NCBI GenBank assembly: GCA_022711755.1
Contig: JAKLEA010000004.1
Coordinates: 300,304 to 364,303 of the forward strand
Origin: Planctomycetota bacterium
GTDB lineage: Bacteria; Planctomycetota; Brocadiia; SM23-32; JAKLEA01
Length of the DNA stretch: 64,000 nt
Reading direction: 5' to 3'
This document shows, piece by piece, positions 56,756 to 64,000 of the stretch (the first letter of the stretch is position 1; every line of letters begins with the position of its first letter). The notes beneath the pieces were generated by a model. The model was not told the DNA's origin, made no database searches, and saw nothing but the letters and a program-made list of their open reading frames with translations. A program made the position numbers and the translations under genes.

Positions 56756-57076
56756 ATGGGCAAGATGAAGACACTCGTACTAGTTGCATTCACAACAGCA
56801 GTTCTTCTGACCGGTTGCGCGTCCGTTATGTCGCCGGCGATGGGAACCATTTACTCTGACGTTAAGGCGCCGATCGGCGCGACGAGCAACGTCGGACAGG
56901 CCAAGTCGGGTTCGGCCTTCTGCGAATCATACCTCGGCGTAATCGCCCTGGGCGATGCGAGCATCGAAGCCGCCGCCAAGAGCGCGGGAATCACGAAGAT
57001 CCACCACGTGGATTACCAGGCGATGAATATCCTTGGGTTCTACGCGAAATTGACGGTGACCGTCTACGGGGAATGA
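56756..57076 (+). CDS. TRL-like lipoprotein
   Basis: The start ATG 56756 has GGAGG 9 nt upstream. The 106-residue product has a lipoprotein signal with L-L-T-G-C-A. The mature part reads G-T-I-Y-S-D-V-K-A-P-I-G-A-T-S-N, then A-L-G-D-A-S-I-E-A-A-A-K-S-A-G-I-T-K-I-H-H-V-D-Y and the end T-V-T-V-Y-G-E. This matches the TRL-like family of small lipoproteins, with no firm function. It is the only gene on the plus strand in this part. Confidence 0.88.
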   Translation: MGKMKTLVLVAFTTAVLLTGCASVMSPAMGTIYSDVKAPIGATSNVGQAKSGSAFCESYLGVIALGDASIEAAAKSAGITKIHHVDYQAMNILGFYAKLTVTVYGE

Positions 57077-57255
57077 TCCCCGTTTCTTTTTCCGGCGAAT
57101 GCGGGTGCCAACCTCCCTCGCCTCTCCCCCCATATGAGCGATTGCCTTTTCACGCTTATCCCCGCGTAATTTCTCTATTCCAGCTTCAAGTAACGTCATT
57201 CCCTCCGGCATCCGCCTGCAACTCCCCGTCGGAACATAGCCCGTCCCCATTTCCG

Positions 57256-57298
57256 CACAAAGAAACAGGCCCGGCGCATTATTGACGCGCCGAGCCTG
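57256..57298 (-). terminator. Intrinsic terminator downstream of the PEP-CTERM gene
   Basis: On the minus strand CAGGCTCGGCGC pairs with GCGCCGGGCCTG (one mismatch), followed by TTTCTTT. It lies about 50 bases after the stop at 57351. Confidence 0.8.
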
Positions 57299-57350
57299 TG
57301 TGCCTTCAATGATCTGGCCTTCAGTTGACCGAAGGCGTGTCCGCTGCCGT

Positions 57351-58016
57351 TTACTTCTTTCTCCTGTAGAACGCCATCGCTGCCGCGCCCAGGGCCAGCA
57401 GGACAGCCGTGTTCGGTTCCGGAATACCAATGATGCTGCCCGTGGAAAATGGGTACCCTGCACTCATGCCGGCAATGCCGATGCTGTCAAATTCGGCGCT
57501 GGCGCTCAGTAGCGCAGTCGGGTGCTGCCAATCCTGAAGAATGAACGTCCACATCTCTCCCGGCTGGAAGATCTGATCCGCGATCATGCTCTCGTCGATA
57601 AGCGGTCGGTTGATTCCGACGGAATCAATCCTGAAAGCCTCTTCATAATCCCCCATACCGAGATTGCCGACCCAGCCGTCGAAGTTCGTAATGGTTGTTT
57701 CAGGATCGGCGACGTACCACAGCTCCGTCCATGGCGTGCCTGTCGCATTGATAATCTGCACTAACTGGTTAGGAACGCCCGGTAAGTCGCTTCCATCGAA
57801 GCAAGACGTTGTATCTGTGGAACCAAACCAGAACGGACTTATGGCCTCAAAGGGCGGAAACGGGGGCCAAACGCCCAGTTCGACCACTTCTTGAGGAACG
57901 ATCAGAACGTCCTGCGGACCATCTATGTATTCAACAGAAAGCGGCAATGCCACGGCCGCAGACGCGCACAAAACGAGCGCGCCAACAATAACTCCCAGAT
58001 ATTTTATTCGACCCAT
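57351..58016 (-). CDS. PEP-CTERM sorting-domain protein
   Basis: The ATG has AGGAGGTG upstream. The 221-residue product has a signal peptide, an acidic and aromatic-rich middle, and a C-terminal sorting signal: I-P-E-P-N, a hydrophobic helix of about 15 residues and R-R-K-K at the end. Such proteins are cut by an exosortase and moved to the outer surface or extracellular matrix. No exosortase is in the window. The middle part shows no known family. Confidence 0.9.
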   Translation of the reverse strand: MGRIKYLGVIVGALVLCASAAVALPLSVEYIDGPQDVLIVPQEVVELGVWPPFPPFEAISPFWFGSTDTTSCFDGSDLPGVPNQLVQIINATGTPWTELWYVADPETTITNFDGWVGNLGMGDYEEAFRIDSVGINRPLIDESMIADQIFQPGEMWTFILQDWQHPTALLSASAEFDSIGIAGMSAGYPFSTGSIIGIPEPNTAVLLALGAAAMAFYRRKK

Positions 58017-58183
58017 TCGAACACCTCCTGAAAAGACACTCTTGCTACAACCCTATACGGGTTAACTATAACCCTTTTCGCGTGATTGTCAAGAAATTTT
58101 CATCGGGTTTATCAGTAATCAGAATAGACCTAATATCCTCTCAGGAGAAATCGGCTCCGCTTCAGGTTGTCATTACACCCCGT

Positions 58184-60235
58184 CTATGGCCCTCGGCCCG
58201 CGACCGCCTTCTTCCCTGCAACGCCCTCTGGGAAGTATGCCGCGAAGAACTGCTCCATCGTCCCCGGGAACATGGCGCACCGGATCGCGCCCCACGTCGC
58301 CTGATCCCCGGTGGAGTAGTAGAGATACGTCTTCCCTTCAAGCTCGAACATATCCACGTCCGAATTGTTCGTCCCCTCGCCCGCAGATGCGATAAGTATG
58401 GGATTCAGGGGGCTGAGTTCCCATTCGGAAAGGTCCTTCGAGCGGGCTAGAAACGCCTCCCATCCCTGGCGTCCGCCGACCGCCGTGTGAAGGTAAATCA
58501 CGTAGTAGTAAGGCTTTATGTAACGCAGGCACGGGCAGGCGCTGTATTCGCTGTTCTCGCCGGTGAAGCAGGTGTTCTCAATCGTCTTCCATTCCTTCAG
58601 GTCCGATGACCGGGCGAAGCGGAAGCAGAACTGAACGGGCTTGTTGGACTCGTAAGCCATCAGGAATCCCTGCTCATCGCGGCAGACGGAGCTGTTGAAC
58701 AGGTGCTCGTCTCCCTGCCGCATGATTGCCGGCTCGCGCTTCCACTCCTTCAGGTCGGTCGTGCTGAAGCGGAAGATGTCCTTGCTCCAGTCATCGGCGC
58801 TATATTCCGCCGCAAAGACGTTCAGTTCATCCCCGTTGACGAAGGCGCAACCGAAGGAATGCGCCGAGGCGAAGCGGGAAATCTCGCTTCCAGTGATCAG
58901 GTCCCGGATGTAAAGGTACGTATGCTCAAGGTCCACGTTGCTCCCGCCGGAGCGGCGGCTCATCATCAGAAGCGGGCGTCCCTTGAAGATGACGGGCGTG
59001 ACCTCCATCGCGTCCTCGTTGATCGCCCACGGCAGTTTCACCATCGCGGGGGAGTGTGCAGGCGCGGCGCTCTGCACACTTGCGGCGTCGCGCGTCGGCC
59101 GCCAATCGGGCGCAGCGTCTGGAGGCGGCGGGGCGACATACTCGAAGACATCTATCGGCCATTGCGCCAGCCGCGCGAATCCCGCCGGGCAATCCTGCTG
59201 ATACTGGACATACGCCCGGCACGCCCCCGCTGTCGTGTAGCCGAGTTCCCCCGCCGTCTCCTTGTTCACCCGCGCGCCGAAGACCTTGTAACCCATGACG
59301 TCCGTGTCCTTCAGGTCAACGTGAAGGTACTTTCCGCTCTCGACGCTCTGGATGACGCCGTCAATCGGAGTGCCCTGAGGTTGTGAGAAGTTCAACGCTA
59401 TGAGCTTGCAGCGTTCCAGCTTCACGCGCATGTATGTGTGAAAGCCGAAGTTCCCGCCCTTCAGTCCGCATTGCGGGCTGATCATCGAGCAGTCCTCGAA
59501 GATGACGTCCGGTCGCTCCGGAATGGCCTGATTTTCGACGCGGACGTACGCGGCGGCGGTGTCCCCCCACCAGTCCAGCGCCCATAACTGGCAGCGCCGG
59601 AACACGATCGGTTCGTCGTAGCGGGAAAGGCAACTGGCCACCCCGCCGCCGAACGCCCTCCCGATGCTGATGCAGTCCTCAACGATCACCGTGTATGGCT
59701 CTACCTTGTCGGTGCAGTCGAACATCAGGCCGCCGTCGCCGCCGGTGACGTAGAGGCGGCTGAGCTTCCAACGATCCCAGCAGATTGCCGAGAACGTTTC
59801 GTCCGTGTGTTCGGCGGACCAGCCTTTCGAATACGCGCGCACCGGCCCCCACCAGTCGTAGCTCTTGAAGCCCTTTTCCGGATCGCCTGAGTCAATGACG
59901 ACCCAGCCCTTCGCGCCGGAGCCGAGGCTGCCGTCGAAGTCTCCGATAAGTTCGTTGTAGGCCCCCTGCGCGCCCCTGTGCTCCGTGTAGAGATTGGCCT
60001 CCATGTATGTATCCGGGCGGACGACGACGCGATAGCCGCCCGCGTCATCCGGCACGGCAAGCAGTCCGGCGGAGATTGTGTGGAACGCCTTTTCCCATGA
60101 CGACCCGTCGGAGTTGTCCCCGAGTTTCGAGACGTGGATGGTCTTTCCCGCCGCATGGGCGTCGGCGACGACTGCCCCCATCCCGGCAAGGCAGAACGGA
60201 ACCAGCAGGCTGAACCTGAGCGAAGAAGCTGACAT
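58184..60235 (-). CDS. Exported beta-helix/beta-propeller fusion, probable carbohydrate-active
   Basis: The ATG has GGAGG upstream. The 683-residue product has a signal peptide (L-V-P-F-C-L-A-G-M-G-A-V-V). Residues about 30-380 look like a right-handed parallel beta-helix (I-H-V-S-K-L-G-D-N-S-D-G-S-S-W-E-K-A-F start, D-V-I-F-E-D-C-S, V-K-L-E-R-C-K), as in pectate-lyase-like proteins. Residues about 400-660 look like a five-bladed propeller of the GH32/GH43/GH130 kind, with repeated S-T-T-D-L-K-E-W-K-R, S-S-D-L-K-E-W-K-T, S-K-D-L-S-E-W-E-L. Catalytic acids cannot be assigned. It may bind and cut plant or algal polysaccharide. Confidence 0.8.
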   Translation of the reverse strand: MSASSLRFSLLVPFCLAGMGAVVADAHAAGKTIHVSKLGDNSDGSSWEKAFHTISAGLLAVPDDAGGYRVVVRPDTYMEANLYTEHRGAQGAYNELIGDFDGSLGSGAKGWVVIDSGDPEKGFKSYDWWGPVRAYSKGWSAEHTDETFSAICWDRWKLSRLYVTGGDGGLMFDCTDKVEPYTVIVEDCISIGRAFGGGVASCLSRYDEPIVFRRCQLWALDWWGDTAAAYVRVENQAIPERPDVIFEDCSMISPQCGLKGGNFGFHTYMRVKLERCKLIALNFSQPQGTPIDGVIQSVESGKYLHVDLKDTDVMGYKVFGARVNKETAGELGYTTAGACRAYVQYQQDCPAGFARLAQWPIDVFEYVAPPPPDAAPDWRPTRDAASVQSAAPAHSPAMVKLPWAINEDAMEVTPVIFKGRPLLMMSRRSGGSNVDLEHTYLYIRDLITGSEISRFASAHSFGCAFVNGDELNVFAAEYSADDWSKDIFRFSTTDLKEWKREPAIMRQGDEHLFNSSVCRDEQGFLMAYESNKPVQFCFRFARSSDLKEWKTIENTCFTGENSEYSACPCLRYIKPYYYVIYLHTAVGGRQGWEAFLARSKDLSEWELSPLNPILIASAGEGTNNSDVDMFELEGKTYLYYSTGDQATWGAIRCAMFPGTMEQFFAAYFPEGVAGKKAVAGRGP

Positions 60236-60434
60236 GTTTCATTCCTCCGCGTTTCAAGAACGGCGATTTATTAAACGTAATGAGACCATATATAGTCCGC
60301 CAGGCCGTCCCTCTTCAACAGGCGATTTCTGACTTAACCACAACTACACAACAGTGTGTAGGGTGTGCGACGCGGGCGTGGTTTTGGATTTGGGCAAGAT
60401 TGACGACTCGAATGTGCGGCCCGCCGCATGTCTT

Positions 60435-60545
60435 CCTTCTCCCCCGGGGAGAAGGGGGACCGGCCGAAGGCTGGTGGATGAGGGGGGTACGCTGGTGGTA
60501 GACTTGCTTTCCTGCCCCTCACCCGTCGCTTGCCGAGGGAGAGGG
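60435..60545 (-). repeat. Composite REP-like repeat, copy 2
   Basis: Read on the minus strand it gives CCCTCTCCC, a hairpin, ACGGGTGAGGGG, a linker, CCCCTCATCC, a hairpin and CCTTCTCCCC, GGGGGAGAAG, in the same order as 55534-55685. Confidence 0.75.
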
Positions 60546-60709
60546 AAACCGGCGGCGCAGATATGGCACATAGGTTACAGAATGAACCATGCACATGGAT
60601 GACACTTTGCGGCGGGTTCTAGCCCACGCGTAACCCTTCTTTGCCCGAAAGAAAATCGCACCCCGAGACGGCGTTGCACACGCGGACGGACGGATGCCCC
60701 TCCATCTCC

Positions 60710-60760
60710 CCGCGTGTGCAAAGCCTCAGATCTTCGGTCTTTCGGCTTCGCACACCCTAC
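60710..60760 (+). repeat. 51-nt hairpin repeat element, copy B (intergenic)
   Basis: Same element as 55939-55989 with two base differences (C for G and T for C in the AGCCTGAGACC part). Ends and stems are the same. It is in a non-coding stretch. Confidence 0.92.
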
Positions 60761-61025
60761 GCGCTATTGTCGCTGTCCCCGATTTACCAGCATTTATTGG
60801 GTAACGTCCCCCGATTCCCCCGTTCGACTTCGAAGAGGCCCCTTGCGGGGTCCGGAGGGATCACACAGAGGGCGCACGAACAGAAGCAAGTCGTCATGAC
60901 AACCAGAGAGGCCCGCAGAACGGTTGCCGTCCCTGTGTACACATGAGTCATGGCGGTACTGCCTGACAAAAGCCCTCTGTTATGTTGACATCTTGTCTTT
61001 GCAGCCACCACTGTACTCAGCCCCT

Positions 61026-61505
61026 CTACTGACCGCAATCGTCCTTGCCGTGTCCTGTAGCATCCTCCGGCTCGCTACTCCCTACACCGTTGATCCGTTG
61101 ATCCGTTGCTCTTACGCAGTCGACTACCTCGACTTGGTCCTCTTCATTGAAGCGCACGACCAACTTCTTCTCGGGCTCGAACATCAACCACCAGAGCACC
61201 AACCGACAGCCGTGCGTCCTGGCGGGATCCGTGTAGCACCAGCAGCTTGAGGTCTTCCCTTCGCATGGTTGGCCGAGTATCTCAATGATCTGCCGTTGAC
61301 TCATGCCCATGATCCTACTCTTCATACTCGGACTGCAAAGAAGCCGCGTCACCGATACAGGGCCCGGTCTGCGGCCGTGACGAAATCCAGCGCTCGTTCC
61401 CACGGCATAGCCGAGGATCCCCCCCGCCGCGATGGCGCTGACGGCCAACACCGCTGAGAGTCGTGCAATAGGCTTTGCCTGCTGCGGCTTTGCGCCGGTC
61501 GTCAT
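61026..61505 (-). CDS. Membrane-anchored BamE/SmpA-like protein
   Basis: The 159-residue product has an N-terminal membrane helix (A-V-L-A-V-S-A-I-A-A-G-G-I-L-G-Y). The outer part has M-G-M-S-Q-R-Q-I-I-E-I-L-G-Q-P, W-C-Y-T-D, and L-V-V-R-F-N-E-E-D-Q-V-E-V-V-D, as in the SmpA/OmlA (BamE) fold. The lipoprotein signal of real BamE is absent; it has a transmembrane anchor. It starts inside the stop of the previous gene (ATGA), and shares the fold with that neighbour, so the two are likely a tandem duplication. Confidence 0.75.
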   Translation of the reverse strand: MTTGAKPQQAKPIARLSAVLAVSAIAAGGILGYAVGTSAGFRHGRRPGPVSVTRLLCSPSMKSRIMGMSQRQIIEILGQPCEGKTSSCWCYTDPARTHGCRLVLWWLMFEPEKKLVVRFNEEDQVEVVDCVRATDQRINGVGSSEPEDATGHGKDDCGQ

Positions 61506-61876
61506 GTCATCACCTCTACTGACTTCACGCAGCCATCATCCCCGAAGCTGACTATGATGTAGGGAGGTATGTACGAAAGCGTTTGGGAATCGTACCAACC
61601 TATCTCCCTGCAGTCGTAGTACTTCCATTTGTTGTGCGATAGCGAGGCGGCTCCCCCCTCAGGCATGCCCAAGACGAGCATCAAGGTCTGCTTGTCCATG
61701 CCCACGAGTTCCCGCTCGCGTGCCGGGTTGTCTACGATGCGCTCGACACAGATACCCCTGGGGTAGAGCTTCTTGGCGCTAGAAAGGCCACAGAGGAAGC
61801 CTAGAGACAAGCCGCAGAGAAGCCCGACTGCCCACATCGAGAGAACCAAGCATCCAATCGCCAGTCGTTTACTCAC
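61502..61876 (-). CDS. Membrane-anchored BamE/SmpA-like protein, tandem paralogue
   Basis: I choose GTG 61876 because GGAGGA lies 4-5 nt before it. The 124-residue product has a long membrane helix (L-A-I-G-C-L-V-L-S-M-W-A-V-G-L-L-C-G), then V-G-M-D-K-Q-T-L-M-L-V-L-G-M-P, K-W-K-Y-Y-D, and I-I-V-S-F-G-D-D-G-C-V-K-S-V. It has the same fold pattern as its downstream neighbour. It is the first of two coupled genes. Function unknown. Confidence 0.75.
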   Translation of the reverse strand: MSKRLAIGCLVLSMWAVGLLCGLSLGFLCGLSSAKKLYPRGICVERIVDNPARERELVGMDKQTLMLVLGMPEGGAASLSHNKWKYYDCREIGWYDSQTLSYIPPYIIVSFGDDGCVKSVEVMT

Positions 61877-62222
61877 GGAATCCTCCACGAGGCGAGATCG
61901 CTACGCCAGACTGCAGTAGCCTCCTGCCGATAACCATCGACAACTGTCAGTGGACGTGTCACGATCCTCCTATTGGCAGTCATCCTTACTTGCCGAGTCG
62001 GGCCTATACTCGTCTCCTTCGCTTGCAGCCGGTAGATACGTTTCTCTTGGTGAGACAGGCCGGGACATGGTCTGTCCGCAGAGCCTAATCGCCATCATCT
62101 GTCAAGGTTCTCGATTCCGCCGGTTCGGCAACGTCGCCCATGCCACAACGCCGCCGCTACCAGCCCATGGCGACATTACATCACAACGCTAGGGGTAGCG
62201 GAATCGGAATTGTGCTGCGCGG
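61877..62222. other. Intergenic region of 346 bases, no feature recognised
   Basis: It lies between the BamE-like pair and the WD40-like gene on the same strand. Open frames here lack a ribosome site and family features. Confidence 0.5.
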
Positions 62223-63476
62223 CTACTCGGCTGGGTTCAGCCTCCAGACGATCACCTCCCCAGTAGCGCCGGCACCAGCGAGAAGACGATCTCCGCAGCC
62301 GAAAGCGAGGTGGCCAATCGGGATGTCAGTTTCAACCTCGCCGTTCAGTGCGATAGCCGAACGTTTCGCTGCAAGGGCTGATGTGTTGAGAAGGAGAATC
62401 CGTTTCTCCAGCGTCTCGTCCTCGTTCGGAAAGGGAACTCTCTCAGCCAATGTCTTCTCCCCAAAATCGACGCAGCTAACCGCCATAGTCGTCCCAGACG
62501 CGTTGAAGCATGCGTGATGCACCTGCCACGATGGGATCCTGATATGGAAATCAGGCGTTGGCTGCCCGTTGCGCCACCGATCCCAGAAAGTCAACCTGTG
62601 ATGCACTGTCTTCGGCATGATTGGGCGAGTCTTCCTGCGGTCGAACGAAAAAGCACTTTCCGAACTCAAAGTCGTGAGGTACCTGTCGTCGTGGGTTAGG
62701 CCGACTGAACCGGGGAGCCAGCGATAATGCTCGCACGTCAAGGTCCCGTGAGCGACGACAGCGTTGGACTGAGTATCGACGACGGTGAGGGACTTCGGAC
62801 CAAGCCCCAGAAGGTACTCACCGTTGGAGGAACACAGGAGGTTGAACGCTTTTTCTTCCTCTATTGGAATACGGATGACCTCGTTGAATTCAGGCAGGGC
62901 CCGGATCTCAATAGCCTTCTCCTTCAGGATGGCAATGCGAGTGCCATCTGGAGTAACGACGGCAGTGCGCGCCTCCCTGTCGCAGAAGAGGTCTTCCCAT
63001 GTTCCCGCTCTCCGAACAGAGACCCCGCTGTTGATACCCATCGAAACCAAGAGAGAGCCGTCGTGGCTGAACTGGACCATGCTCCTGTCTCCGTCGTCAG
63101 CCAGAACGGTGGCTAGGACGGGCTGACTCCGCCTGCCCTGCAGCCATTCACCCGTGCATGCGGACATGTCCCAGACTTTGACCAAACCGTCGCCGTTCTT
63201 GAAATCGTCCTTCCCGGTACAGACGAGCCACTTCGCGTCGGGGCTGAAAAGGACATGTTCGGTGAAGTCCTCGAAGGCCCGGAGACGTGAGACCTCAATG
63301 CCCTGTGGTCCTGAACGGCGTACCAAGGAGAAGGAAAGCACGGCGAGAACTGCTATGATCGCCAGACAGAGGACGTACCGCCAGTAGCGAGACCGGCCGG
63401 AGCGTCCTTCTCTGTCGCCGCAGCTTTCCATGGACACTGCTCGGCTCCGTTGGGCGGTGTCAGACGTGGCGGACAC
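62223..63476 (-). CDS. Membrane-anchored WD40-like repeat protein
   Basis: The start is GTG 63476 with AAGGA 7 nt upstream. The 417-residue product has one N-terminal membrane helix (Y-V-L-C-L-A-I-I-A-V-L-A-V-L-S-F-S-L-V), then a propeller-like part: V-L-F-S-P-D-A-K-W-L-V, V-K-V-W-D-M, V-Q-F-S-H-D-G-S-L-L-V, V-V-T-P-D-G-T-R-I-A-I-L, and the end G-E-V-I-V-W-R-L. These are WD40-type blades, mostly degenerate. It would be a scaffold facing the periplasm or cytoplasm. It lies upstream of the BamE-like pair on the same strand. Confidence 0.82.
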   Translation of the reverse strand: MSATSDTAQRSRAVSMESCGDREGRSGRSRYWRYVLCLAIIAVLAVLSFSLVRRSGPQGIEVSRLRAFEDFTEHVLFSPDAKWLVCTGKDDFKNGDGLVKVWDMSACTGEWLQGRRSQPVLATVLADDGDRSMVQFSHDGSLLVSMGINSGVSVRRAGTWEDLFCDREARTAVVTPDGTRIAILKEKAIEIRALPEFNEVIRIPIEEEKAFNLLCSSNGEYLLGLGPKSLTVVDTQSNAVVAHGTLTCEHYRWLPGSVGLTHDDRYLTTLSSESAFSFDRRKTRPIMPKTVHHRLTFWDRWRNGQPTPDFHIRIPSWQVHHACFNASGTTMAVSCVDFGEKTLAERVPFPNEDETLEKRILLLNTSALAAKRSAIALNGEVETDIPIGHLAFGCGDRLLAGAGATGEVIVWRLNPAE

Positions 63477-63488
63477 CTATTTGTCCTT

Positions 63489-64000
63489 AGCAGCCTGTTG
63501 AAAAAGGGGGCCTTGACACATGTGGTAATATATTATTGAAGAGAGGTTATTTTCCGGTATGGAGGCAAGCGACGATGGCGATGAGACGACGGCAGAGGCA
63601 AAAGCAGTCGGACCTGTGGGTATTGACGAAAGACATCGCCGCCGCGCCCGGGCATCCCTTCTACGAGCGGCTCAACGCGTTGTTGGCCGATGCTGGCTTT
63701 GACCCGTATGCGGAAGACCTCTGCGAGAAGTTCTACGCCGACGCGACAGGACGCCCGAGCATCCCGCCCGGCGTCTATTTTCGCATGCTGCTGGTCGGGT
63801 ATTTCGAGGGTTTGGACTCTGAGCGCGAGATAGCGTGGCGCTGCGCCGACTCACTTGGGTTGCGGACGTTCCTGGGGTATTCGCTCACCCAGAGGACGCC
63901 GGACCATTCCAGCCTGACGCGAATACGCCAGCGCATCGCCCTGGAGACGCACGAAGCGATATTCACATGGGTGCTGAAACTTCTGTCGCGCCATGGGCTT
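63489..64000 (+). mobile_element. IS1182-type insertion sequence, left part (cut by window edge)
   Basis: The sequence CAGCCTGTTGAAAAAGG near 63491-63507 resembles the terminal repeat end of this type of IS; the transposase gene follows. The left boundary is approximate, and the right end is outside the window. Confidence 0.6.
63575..64000 (+). CDS. IS1182-like transposase, N-terminal part
   Basis: The ATG 63575 has GGAGG 9 nt upstream, and 142 codons are open to the window edge. The sequence has the N-terminal pattern of IS1182/IS5-type transposases (DUF772-like): G-H-P-F-Y-E-R-L-N, F-Y-A-D-A-T-G-R-P-S-I-P-P-G-V-Y-F-R-M-L-L-V-G-Y-F-E-G, and L-G-Y-S-L-T-Q-R-T-P-D-H-S-S-L-T-R-I-R-Q-R. The catalytic D-D-E part lies beyond the window. 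It marks a mobile-element border next to the WD40-like gene. Confidence 0.9.
   Translation, partial: MAMRRRQRQKQSDLWVLTKDIAAAPGHPFYERLNALLADAGFDPYAEDLCEKFYADATGRPSIPPGVYFRMLLVGYFEGLDSEREIAWRCADSLGLRTFLGYSLTQRTPDHSSLTRIRQRIALETHEAIFTWVLKLLSRHGL

Larger units (their letters stand above)
60236..61025. other. Gene-poor region of 790 bases rich in repeats
   Basis: No gene is seen. It holds the second copy of the REP-like composite repeat (60435-60545) and copy B of the 51-nt element (60710-60760). A GTAGGGTGTGCGACGC stretch at 60357-60372 looks like a broken end of another copy. Confidence 0.65.

Noticed and set aside
61950..62192. 80-codon plus-strand frame in the gap before the WD40-like gene
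   Set aside because: No ribosome site, irregular composition and no similarity to known small proteins.
63513..63536. TTGACA with AT-rich stretch as IS promoter
   Set aside because: The nearest -10-like TATTAT is only 12 nt away, too close for a normal promoter.

Overview
The window is about 64 kb of GC-rich bacterial chromosome with dense, short-spaced genes and frequent GTG and TTG starts behind clear Shine-Dalgarno sites. The mix of genes suggests an uncultured lineage in or near the PVC group (Planctomycetota, Lentisphaerota, Kiritimatiellota) or neighbours such as Sumerlaeota or Hydrogenedentota. The pointers are several secreted carbohydrate-active proteins, uroporphyrinogen-decarboxylase-like proteins, a DUF6784/6785-type membrane protein, a PEP-CTERM protein, FG-GAP and FGE-domain proteins, and an FHA-GAF kinase-like protein. 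This is inferred from gene content only; there is no rRNA or tRNA here to settle it.

Layout. 1-14.2 kb: the end of a membrane protein, a C45-peptidase/alpha-beta-hydrolase fusion, an ACT-like small protein, then minus-strand genes for an FGE-like/sialidase-like fusion, an FG-GAP protein, two URO-D-like proteins, a CocE-type hydrolase, a TPR lipoprotein and an LpoB-like lipoprotein. 14.4-27 kb (plus strand): an alpha/beta hydrolase and a glycan-degradation cluster with two GH78 rhamnosidases, a GH42-like lipoprotein and a sialidase-like protein, interrupted by a small toxin-antitoxin-like pair. 27-35.3 kb: an aminotransferase with an SCP2-like partner, a repeat-rich gap, an AT-richer exported gene, an MscS channel and a heparinase II/III-like lyase. 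35.5-39.2 kb: a compact phosphonate operon, pbfA-phnX-phnW, which should turn 2-aminoethylphosphonate and its hydroxylated form into acetaldehyde plus phosphate. A decayed pbfA fragment follows it.

39.3-49.7 kb: a receiver-like protein without its phospho-acceptor aspartate faces an FHA-GAF-kinase whose phospho-acceptor histidine is tyrosine. Next comes a minus-strand protein-quality-control block: hslV-hslU, a zinc-finger membrane protein, an NYN nuclease, a diadenylate-cyclase-like fragment, a second zinc-finger membrane protein with identical Cys/His spacing, dnaJ, hsp20 and lon. An intrinsic-terminator-like hairpin lies directly before the NYN ribosome-binding site.

49.9-64 kb: an SDR oxidoreductase, an ArnT-like glycosyltransferase, a secreted repeat protein, an orphan amino-acid-binding lipoprotein, a CBM9-like protein, a TRL-like lipoprotein, a PEP-CTERM protein, a beta-helix/propeller fusion, two BamE-like anchored proteins, a WD40-like anchored protein and the start of an IS1182-type transposase. 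Two kinds of dispersed repeat occur here: a 51-nt hairpin element found at two places with only two differences, one copy lying in frame inside the CBM9-like gene, and a composite REP-like element present twice in opposite orientation.

The strongest candidates for something not yet described are the double-degenerate phosphorelay pair, the paired zinc-finger membrane proteins built into the chaperone/protease block, and the 51-nt frame-preserving hairpin element.
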